From the NCBI GenBank assembly GCA_945861235.1, contig CAMATV010000165.1, forward strand, positions 1 to 7,383: 7,383 bases of DNA, given 5' to 3'. Shown piece after piece: positions 1-5,396 of this stretch. This DNA comes from Opitutus sp. GAS368 (GTDB taxonomy: Bacteria > Verrucomicrobiota > Verrucomicrobiia > Opitutales > Opitutaceae). The notes beneath the pieces are model-generated. The model was not told the DNA's origin and made no database searches. It worked only from the letters and a program-made list of their open reading frames with translations. Positions within the stretch are counted from its first letter, which is position 1. Every line of letters starts with the position of its first letter. A program made the translations under genes and the position numbers.

Positions 1-8
1 GTCCCGGA

Positions 9-695
9 TCACAAACTCGGTTTCACCGCCGAACCAGTCGGCGAGTTGCCGGGTAGCGCCGGGGACGGCGCAATTTTACCTTCAGCCGCCGTTGATTTCG
101 CAACCGGCACGTCACCCTTCAGGCGCGCCAACTCTTCCTCCAAGCTAGCAATCGCCGCTTCGGCTTGCAGCGTCTTGTCGTGAGCGTCGTCGAGCGCCTT
201 TTTCTTGGCCAGATATCCGGCGCGCTCGTCCCGGAGCCTTTTCAGACGCTCGTCGGCATTTTCTTTTTTCTTCTGCGCATCGGTCAGCTCGATATCAGAG
301 ATGCGAAAACCCTGAGCGATCGCCAACTCCTCGTCGCTCTCCGCTTTCATGCGCGCATCCACACTGCGCTTCTTGGCCAGCTCTTGCTGATAAGCGCGTT
401 CTTGGGCGAGACGATCCTGCTCCTTCCGGTCCTTCGCATCCTGCACCATGCCGACGATCCCGCCGATGAGGGCGCCCGCGCCCACGCCAATCGCAGCGCC
501 GGTCCCGGTTCCGAGGCTACTATTGTTTCCCACGACGGCACCACCCAGGCCACCGAGGGCGGCACCGGCACCGGCACCCGTTGCTGTGCGGGAAGGCGCG
601 ACGGATGAGCAGCCGCTCCAACTCAATACCGCCAGCGCGGTACCGAAGCCGAAAATTAATTTTAGGACAGGGCGGGTGGCTGGGACAATTTCCAT
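9..695 (-). CDS. Glycine-zipper, coiled-coil candidate lipoprotein
   Basis: Seen: 228 residues starting at ATG (695-693). The N-terminus has a hydrophobic stretch (about residues 10-25) that ends at Cys29 in the context LSWSGC. This resembles a lipoprotein signal, but Trp at -3 is not canonical, so lipidation is likely rather than certain. Residues 38-84 are rich in spaced Gly and Ala (GAGAGAALGGLGGAVVG, then a second block), typical of glycine-zipper segments in outer-membrane lipoproteins. From about 86 to 193 the chain is highly charged and helical, rich in Glu, Lys, Arg and Ala, and probably a broken coiled coil; a short Pro/Ser tail follows. Family knowledge: glycine-zipper proteins insert in or span envelope membranes, and a coiled-coil extension can reach the peptidoglycan or a partner. 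The specific role is unknown. No clear Shine-Dalgarno lies upstream. The gene is divergent from the channel/VWA operon, so shared regulation is possible but unproven. Confidence 0.85.
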   Translation of the reverse strand: MEIVPATRPVLKLIFGFGTALAVLSWSGCSSVAPSRTATGAGAGAALGGLGGAVVGNNSSLGTGTGAAIGVGAGALIGGIVGMVQDAKDRKEQDRLAQERAYQQELAKKRSVDARMKAESDEELAIAQGFRISDIELTDAQKKKENADERLKRLRDERAGYLAKKKALDDAHDKTLQAEAAIASLEEELARLKGDVPVAKSTAAEGKIAPSPALPGNSPTGSAVKPSL

Positions 696-895
696 GGGGA
701 AAAAAGAAAAGACGCGTTTGCTTACTAATAGACTCGTACTAAATAATACGTATTCGTTTTTTTATTCAACTGAGTATGCGAATTCGTCGAGAGCCCCCCA
801 AGCGCACCCTTTGACCGGCCGCTTTGCCCCAAGAACCCCCTTCAGAATCTGCATTTTACGCCTGTCGCTCATCAACCTGTGAAAATTCTAGGATT
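696..895. other. Divergent intergenic region
   Basis: This 200-base gap separates the minus-strand lipoprotein gene from the plus-strand operon. Positions 715-780 are markedly AT-rich against the GC-rich surroundings and contain the perfect 10-bp palindrome AATACGTATT (745-754). Positions 781-860 return to high GC, with several C runs. It must hold the start signals for both directions. On the plus strand I see no convincing -35/-10 pair; TTGACC at 811-816 has no good -10 partner. A short AGGA (890-893) lies only 2 bases from the operon's ATG. Confidence 0.6.
743..769 (-). promoter_or_regulatory. Candidate sigma-70-like promoter for the lipoprotein gene
   Basis: Read on the minus strand, TTGAAT (769-764) could serve as -35 and TATTAT (748-743) as -10, each one base off consensus. 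The spacer is 15 bases, shorter than the usual 17. The palindrome AATACGTATT overlaps the proposed -10, which would suit a repressor site. This is inference from motif matching only. Confidence 0.3.
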
Positions 896-1753
896 ATGAT
901 TTCTCGAAACAAGGGCATTCTTTCACTCGAATTCTTGGTGCCCAATGTGGGCCTCCTCGTCGCCATTCTCGGGGTGACAATGTTTTATCGTCACGTCGTC
1001 ACACCTCGCGCGAATGAGCTGATGATCGAGCGGAAGGTGATGGCCGATCAAGGCAAGACGGGCTCACAGGTGGCCGAAGAACGATCCATTTATCTGATCA
1101 TCAAAGATCCCGAGCCCATGGTGGAGGTCATCTTTTGCACGTGGGGCCTCATCGTTCTCTCCTATAAACTCTTTCAAGTGAGCCGGGAGCGGAAGCTCTT
1201 GAAACAGGACTTTGTCCGCGTGCAACCCGGCGAACGCATTATTCCGGAAGACGCCTTTGATCGTTACAAAGAACTGCGCACCGCTATAGGCAGAGAACCG
1301 CGCTGGCGCGAGCGGCTGCTCCCCGAGTGTATCCTCGCGGCGCTGCACCGCTTCCATGCGACCGCCTCAATCCAAGACGCGTCCAACGCCGTTAAGGAAC
1401 GTGCCGAGATCGCGGCGGATCAACTCGACTCCTCGCTTTCGCTCGTCCGCTACATCGCGTGGGCCATCCCGGCCATCGGCTTCGTCGGCACAGTGCGCGG
1501 CATCGGCGACGCGCTCTCTTTCGCTGAACAAGCGATCAAGGGCGACATCTCGGCACTCACCGCCAATCTGGGCCTCGCGTTCAATTCCACCTTTGTCGGC
1601 CTCATGCTTTGTATCGTGCTCATGTATGTCCTGCACATCGTGCAATCCCAGCAGGAGTCGTTCGTCATCGAGACGCAGACTTACTGCCGCGACAAACTCA
1701 TCGACGTGATGAAAGTGCCGACCAAGGAAGAAGCAGCCCGGAGTTTCACGTAA
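896..1753 (+). CDS. MotA/TolQ/ExbB-family proton channel protein
   Basis: Predicted ion-channel subunit of an inner-membrane stator, which would couple ion flow to movement of partner subunits. Seen: 285 residues from ATG 896 (AGGA at 890-893, close spacing). An in-frame ATG at 824 would add 24 non-membrane-like residues (MPQEPPSESAFYACRSST...) and was rejected. TM1 is about 11-31, TM2 about 76-93, TM3 about 183-203 and TM4 about 225-250. TM3 carries the family signature IPAIGFVGTVRGIGDAL, and TM4 has the matching LGLAFNSTFVGLMLCIV segment with the conserved small/Thr pattern. Positive residues at the N-terminus and after TM2 (SRERKLLK) place the roughly 90-residue TM2-TM3 domain in the cytoplasm. 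The 43-residue TM1-TM2 loop would be periplasmic. Four TMs resemble MotA topology, whereas the signature is TolQ/ExbB-like. First gene of the operon, followed 10 nt later by the Hsp70-like gene. The natural partners are the two single-TM VWA proteins downstream (inference). Confidence 0.9.
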   Translation: MISRNKGILSLEFLVPNVGLLVAILGVTMFYRHVVTPRANELMIERKVMADQGKTGSQVAEERSIYLIIKDPEPMVEVIFCTWGLIVLSYKLFQVSRERKLLKQDFVRVQPGERIIPEDAFDRYKELRTAIGREPRWRERLLPECILAALHRFHATASIQDASNAVKERAEIAADQLDSSLSLVRYIAWAIPAIGFVGTVRGIGDALSFAEQAIKGDISALTANLGLAFNSTFVGLMLCIVLMYVLHIVQSQQESFVIETQTYCRDKLIDVMKVPTKEEAARSFT

Positions 1754-1763
1754 TCCCTCTCCC

Positions 1764-3248
1764 ATGCCCACGATTGGACTCGAACTTTGCGACGCAGGAT
1801 TTCTCACCGCCGCGAGCGATCACAGCGACACCAAGCTACTGGCAATCGCCGACAGCAAAGGTGCCACCGACTGGCCCGGCTTCGCCTACCACGAAGGCAG
1901 CCATTTTTCCTTCGGGCGCACCGCGGAAGACATGTGGTTCGTCCATCCCCGGCGCGTCGCTCACGCGTTTTGGTCCAAGCTGGCTCACGATACCGTCTCC
2001 ACGCTAAACATCCCGACGCGCTCACCGTCGGGCTCCGAACTGTCGTTCTTCTTCCTGCGCGAGTTCATCCAACAACTCATTGCCGCTTCTGGTCCGCTCG
2101 AAAAAATCGTGCTCGCCGTGCCGGGTTCCTATTTGAAAGACGCCGCCGCCGAAGAAGAGAAAGTGGGCCTGCTGCTCGGGATGGCTGCCGAGCTCAAGCT
2201 TCCGCTCGCCGGGATCGTGGATATGGCGTGCGCCGCGTTGTGCGACCCCCGCGCACCGGGCTTCAACCCGACGTTGCCGGTCGTCGTCGTCGACGTGCAT
2301 TTGGAGGGCGCGGACTTCACGGTCCTCACCGTGGAGGAGCGCTTGGAACGTAAAAACTTCTTTCACCTCCCCAATTCCGGATACGCCCATTTGCTCAAGC
2401 ACCTGACCGCCACGATGGGTAATCGGTTCTTGCGCCACACCGCCTTCGACATTTTGGAAGACGGCCGGGTCGAACAAATTTTCTTCCGCCAGACAAAAAA
2501 TTTTCTGGTCAGTGGAGCTCAGGAGCATCGCTACCAAATCAATACGGCCACCCGTAACTACGAACTCCTCGCGAAACACGAACAGCTCACGAGCGACGCG
2601 AACGCGTTTGTGGCCACGCTCGTTCACGGCGTGCAATCATTTGTGGATCATGCCGCGTTGGCGCCCGGACTTTGCACGGTCGCATTGAGCGCTCGGAGTG
2701 CCGGAGTCCCGGGACTTGAAGCCAAACTACGGGCCGTCGGGTTTTCACGTCAGATTCGGCTCCCCGCCGGGGCGGCGGCCGCAGGGGCCGCGCGGATCGG
2801 GGTGAACCGTCTGGCGGTCTCCAGTGATTTGTCGGATGTTGCCGTCGAAATCGCGATGCCCCTCTCCGACACGCGGCGCGCCGCCACCCGGGCGTGGGAA
2901 CTCCGTTTCCAGAAAGCCCGCCACTCCGAGTCGCGCCCCGCGCCCACGCACGCGATTATCGAAGGGCTGGGTCACGCCCTCGGCTCAGGTGCACGTTTCA
3001 CCATTGGTGCGGCCAACGCGCGGCCCAATTTAACGCTCCCCGCATCCTTCTGCGGCGACGATTGCTTGATTCCGCTGGTGCGCGACGCCGGCCGACTTTG
3101 GTTTATCGATCCCACGATCGTCCACAGCGGCGAGGTCACGCCCCGTGTCCCGGTCGAAACGGGCGACCGGCTCTCGCTCAAGACCGGCGCGGTCTCCGCT
3201 GAAGTGTTGTTCGCCTATTGCCCCGAAGCCCACCGGCAAGACGTTTAG
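1764..3248 (+). CDS. Hsp70/actin-fold ATPase-like protein with FHA-like C-terminus
   Basis: Seen: 494 residues, no signal peptide and no TM, so probably cytosolic. Motifs fall in the order of the actin/Hsp70 superfamily: a phosphate-1-like strand TIGLELCDAGFLTA (3-16); KIVLAVPGSYLKDAA (114-128), which matches the Hsp70 'VITVPAYF' region; GIVDMACAAL (150-159), in the place of 'INEPTAAAL'; VVVVDVHLEGADFTVL (173-188), in the place of the phosphate-2 'DLGGGTFDVS' loop; and CTVALSARSAGVPGLEAKL (304-322), near the adenosine-binding position. The phosphate-2 Asp177 is present, but the glycines around it are largely replaced, so ATP hydrolysis may be weak or absent. Residues 401-488 look like a separate beta-rich domain resembling a forkhead-associated fold. 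The gene starts 10 nt after the channel gene and ends 19 nt before the first VWA gene, which argues for co-expression. Superfamily assignment is by motif order, not alignment; the biochemical role is unknown. Confidence 0.7.
   Translation: MPTIGLELCDAGFLTAASDHSDTKLLAIADSKGATDWPGFAYHEGSHFSFGRTAEDMWFVHPRRVAHAFWSKLAHDTVSTLNIPTRSPSGSELSFFFLREFIQQLIAASGPLEKIVLAVPGSYLKDAAAEEEKVGLLLGMAAELKLPLAGIVDMACAALCDPRAPGFNPTLPVVVVDVHLEGADFTVLTVEERLERKNFFHLPNSGYAHLLKHLTATMGNRFLRHTAFDILEDGRVEQIFFRQTKNFLVSGAQEHRYQINTATRNYELLAKHEQLTSDANAFVATLVHGVQSFVDHAALAPGLCTVALSARSAGVPGLEAKLRAVGFSRQIRLPAGAAAAGAARIGVNRLAVSSDLSDVAVEIAMPLSDTRRAATRAWELRFQKARHSESRPAPTHAIIEGLGHALGSGARFTIGAANARPNLTLPASFCGDDCLIPLVRDAGRLWFIDPTIVHSGEVTPRVPVETGDRLSLKTGAVSAEVLFAYCPEAHRQDV
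2964..3227 (+). other. FHA-like domain in the Hsp70-like protein
   Basis: Residues 401-488 contain RFTIGAANARPNLTLPAS, then DDCLIPLVRDAGRLWFIDP, then VPVETGDRLSLKTGAVSAEV. This order echoes an FHA domain: 'IGR..N.L.L....S..HC.L', 'WFVDL.S.NGT' and 'L..GD.I.LG'. The phosphopeptide-binding Arg, Ser-His and Asn positions are not clearly kept, so it may be a structural or non-phospho-binding relative. This is pattern recognition only. Confidence 0.4.
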
Positions 3249-3267
3249 CGTCGCCGCACCCGCCGCC

Positions 3268-4335
3268 ATGTCGATTGCCGCGAAACGTCGTGAAACGGAG
3301 GTGTTCAGCCTGGCGTTCTTGGATTGTATCTGCTGCGGCTTCGGCGCGGTCATTCTCGTTTTTGTGCTCACGGTCGCTTCAAAAATGAAAGTGGACAAAA
3401 CGGATGTGAATGAACTCCGTGAACGCACGAAGGCGATGGAGCGCACCATCACGCTCAGCCAAGCCGAAATCGACCGACTCGCCAAAGTCCTGGCGGCAGC
3501 CCAGCTCGAACTAGACGACGTCAATGCGAAGAGCACTCAGGACCAGTTGAAGCTCAGCAGCCGCCAACGTGAACTGTTGCTCATGCTGCAACAGACCGGT
3601 GCGATGAAGGACGCACTCGCGACGCTCCTCGGCGAAAAGAAGAACCTGCCCACCGAGGATTTCGCCCCGGTGCCCATTCCCAATATTGATCGGCGCCAAT
3701 ACCTCACGGGCGTAAAACTCACCGGTGAATTCATCGTCTTCATCGTCCGCTGTTCCGGATCGATGCTGGACGAGACGATCGACACCGCCACCGCACGACT
3801 GGGTGATTCGGATGAAAGGAAACGGGAAGCTCCGAAATGGCGGCGCACCATCCATGCCCTCCAGTGGATGATCGCCTCGCTCGGTCCGGACACTCGCTTT
3901 CAAATTCTGTTCTTTAACGACGAGGTTACGCCCGTGCTCGTCGACCGCGGCGACGAGTGGTTCAGCACGCGCGACAAAAAAACGATCAACGAGATCGTCA
4001 AACAACTCGACACCGTCGTCCCCAAGGGTGGCGCCAATCTAGAGAAAGCATTCACCGCGGTGCGCTTCCTCCCTCGCCTGCCCGACAGTATCGTCCTGTT
4101 CACCGACGGGCTGCCAACCAAGAGCGACTCCTTGCCCTACGACGGTGACGTCGGGCAGGACGAACGCATCCGATTTTTTAAAATCGCCACCAAACAGCTT
4201 CCGCCGCGCATCCCGATCAGCACGATTCTTTTTCCGATGAGCGGAGACCCGGCCGGCCCCGCACTTTTCTGGGAACTCGCCAACGCCACTCGCGGCGCGC
4301 TCATCAGCCCCGCAAAATCTTGGCCTGACCTATGA
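3268..4335 (+). CDS. Single-TM, coiled-coil, VWA protein with degenerate MIDAS
   Basis: Seen: 355 residues from ATG 3268. The frame is open upstream to 3145 but overlaps the previous gene, and the extension is Arg/Ser/Pro-rich and not protein-like. The N-terminus has a TM helix (about 13-36) with FLDCICCGFGAV and Asp19 near its start. Residues 38-115 are a charged, heptad-like coiled coil. A VWA domain follows at about 152-348 (IVFIVRCSGSM, QILFFNDEV, IVLFTDGLPT). The canonical MIDAS DxSxS is altered: Arg161 (codon CGC, 3748-3750) stands where Asp is expected, with Ser163 and Ser165 kept. The usual Thr of GGT is Ala256 (PKGGANLEKA), while Asp280 remains. Metal binding is therefore probably lost. 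No signal peptidase site is seen, so the TM should anchor it with the VWA domain outside the inner membrane. I infer it is an ExbD/MotB-like partner of the channel protein. It overlaps the next gene by 4 nt. Confidence 0.85.
   Translation: MSIAAKRRETEVFSLAFLDCICCGFGAVILVFVLTVASKMKVDKTDVNELRERTKAMERTITLSQAEIDRLAKVLAAAQLELDDVNAKSTQDQLKLSSRQRELLLMLQQTGAMKDALATLLGEKKNLPTEDFAPVPIPNIDRRQYLTGVKLTGEFIVFIVRCSGSMLDETIDTATARLGDSDERKREAPKWRRTIHALQWMIASLGPDTRFQILFFNDEVTPVLVDRGDEWFSTRDKKTINEIVKQLDTVVPKGGANLEKAFTAVRFLPRLPDSIVLFTDGLPTKSDSLPYDGDVGQDERIRFFKIATKQLPPRIPISTILFPMSGDPAGPALFWELANATRGALISPAKSWPDL
3304..3369 (+). repeat. Paralogous TM module, copy 1
   Basis: This encodes residues 13-34 of the first VWA protein. 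It matches 4359-4424 in the next gene at 53 of 66 bases and 21 of 22 residues; 12 of the 13 base differences are synonymous and the other is Val to Ile. It holds the FLDCICCGFGAV core with one Asp and three Cys. Such protein conservation with silent divergence implies an old duplication under strong constraint. Confidence 0.9.
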
Positions 4336-5333
4336 TTCGCCGCCGTCCCACTCAAATCTTCAGCTTGGCGTTTCTCGACTGCATTTGCTGCGGCTTCGGC
4401 GCCGTCATTTTGATTTTTGTCCTGAGCATTGATTCGCGCGAAAAGGAGAAACTCGATGCCCTCGCCTCCCTCCGCACAATTATGGCGGCGCACCTGCTCG
4501 ATATCGCGAAACTTAAAAACAGCAAAGAAGACCTCGATCGCAGCAACGCCCGCGTGGCCACCCTCGTCACCGACACTCGCCTCCGCAACGACTCGATCCA
4601 CGCACTCCTCGACGACCTTGATCGCAAGTTGCAGCTGGAGAAACGAGGCCTGGAGGCCATGCTCGTCGATATCGACGAATTGAAGAAGGAAATCGCGGCG
4701 CGCCAAAAGAAACCTGAGATCGAGTTGAAGGACGTCAAGCCGCTGCCGGTTGGCGTGCCGGTGGGCAGCAACTACATCGCGTTCGTCATCGACACCTCCG
4801 GTTCCATGCGCGACCCCAACACCGGTGGTCTTTGGGCGGTGGCGATTCGGAAAATCGAGGAGGTGCTCGACGTGTATCCCTCTATCGAAGGTATCCAAGT
4901 CCTCGATGCCGACGGTCGCTTTGTGATGGGCGGAGGGCGCAACGGGGGCTGGCTGCCGGATAGTCCCGATACCCGCCAAGCCATCAAGCGCACGCTTCGC
5001 CGTTATGACGCTGACACCATCAGCAATCCTGTGCCTGGAATCTATCGAGCCATGCGCACCCTTTTTGATCCGAAAGACGAAAATATGCGCATGGGCATTT
5101 ATGTCTTTGGCGATGAGTTCACCGAAACTGCCGATCCGGTCTTGCGCCGCCTCGATGAGTTAAATCCGGCGGATGAGAATGGTCAGCGAAAAGTCGTGAT
5201 CAACGCCGTTGGCTTTCCGACCACGATCCAATTTCAATTTTCCATGGGAAACACGGGCGTGAAGTTCGCGAACCTTATGCGTGAACTCACCTACCAGCAC
5301 GGCGGGGCGTTCATCGCGGTGCAAGACCTGTAG
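4332..5333 (+). CDS. Single-TM, coiled-coil, VWA protein with intact DxSxS
   Basis: Seen: 333 residues. The ATG at 4332 overlaps the stop of the previous gene (ATGA, 4332-4335), which points to translational coupling and similar output of the two paralogs. After a basic start (MIRRRPTQ) comes the TM helix (about 10-32) with FLDCICCGFGAV and Asp16. A long charged coiled coil follows (about 35-125), then a VWA domain (about 147-330). The MIDAS starts at IAFVIDTSGSM with Asp154, Ser156 and Ser158 all present. The later acidic position is probably Asp261 (MGIYVFGDEF), and the Thr position is less clear (DTISNPVPGIYRAM, with Thr229 or Ser231 as candidates). Family knowledge: VWA domains with an intact MIDAS bind a divalent metal that contacts an acidic residue of a partner. 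Orientation should be N-in with the VWA domain in the periplasm. It is probably the metal-competent partner of the preceding degenerate VWA protein and the last gene of the operon. Confidence 0.88.
   Translation: MIRRRPTQIFSLAFLDCICCGFGAVILIFVLSIDSREKEKLDALASLRTIMAAHLLDIAKLKNSKEDLDRSNARVATLVTDTRLRNDSIHALLDDLDRKLQLEKRGLEAMLVDIDELKKEIAARQKKPEIELKDVKPLPVGVPVGSNYIAFVIDTSGSMRDPNTGGLWAVAIRKIEEVLDVYPSIEGIQVLDADGRFVMGGGRNGGWLPDSPDTRQAIKRTLRRYDADTISNPVPGIYRAMRTLFDPKDENMRMGIYVFGDEFTETADPVLRRLDELNPADENGQRKVVINAVGFPTTIQFQFSMGNTGVKFANLMRELTYQHGGAFIAVQDL
4359..4424 (+). repeat. Paralogous TM module, copy 2
   Basis: Second copy of the module at 3304-3369, encoding residues 10-31 of the second VWA protein. 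Relative to the first copy it has one amino-acid change (Val to Ile) and mostly silent base changes. Outside this module the two proteins share layout (TM, coiled coil, VWA) but little obvious sequence. Confidence 0.9.
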
Positions 5334-5396
5334 CCGCCCGCGTTCGCGCTCAGGGTGCGCCACGTTCTTCTGGCCGAATTCCGCGTCAGCCAAAAC
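5334..5396. other. Convergent intergenic gap
   Basis: These 63 bases lie between the operon stop and the stop of the facing minus-strand gene. Only short weak inverted repeats are visible: GCG-TTCG-CGC at 5340-5349 and a four-base TGGC/GCCA pair further on. There is no T run, so no intrinsic terminator can be supported for either strand. Confidence 0.5.

Noticed and set aside
824..895. In-frame upstream start for the channel protein
   Set aside because: The added 24 residues are Pro/Ser/Cys-rich and polar, with no match to the family's usual N-terminus. ATG 896 directly precedes a basic residue cluster and TM1.
2022..2636. Antisense open frame over the Hsp70-like gene
   Set aside because: The sense strand has ordered family motifs; the antisense translation has none and no start context.
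3145..3267. N-terminal extension of the first VWA protein overlapping the Hsp70-like gene
   Set aside because: The extension would encode Arg/Ser/Pro-rich sequence in the shadow of another gene. Starting at 3268 aligns the TM helix with that of the paralog.
4137..4979. Long antisense open frame over the VWA genes
   Set aside because: It lies opposite two well-supported genes with clear domains. GC-rich coding DNA often keeps an antisense frame open, and its translation shows no recognisable motif.
896..5333. Zorya-type defence system (ZorA/ZorB)
   Set aside because: The channel protein lacks the very long cytoplasmic tail of ZorA, the partners carry VWA rather than OmpA-like peptidoglycan-binding domains, and no helicase or nuclease gene is present.
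896..5333. MoxR/BatA-type VWA operon
   Set aside because: There is no MoxR AAA+ ATPase or DUF58 gene, and the VWA proteins here have one N-terminal TM with a coiled coil rather than the BatA arrangement.
5334..5396. Bidirectional terminator in the convergent gap
   Set aside because: Only three- to four-base stems are visible and there is no T run on either strand.
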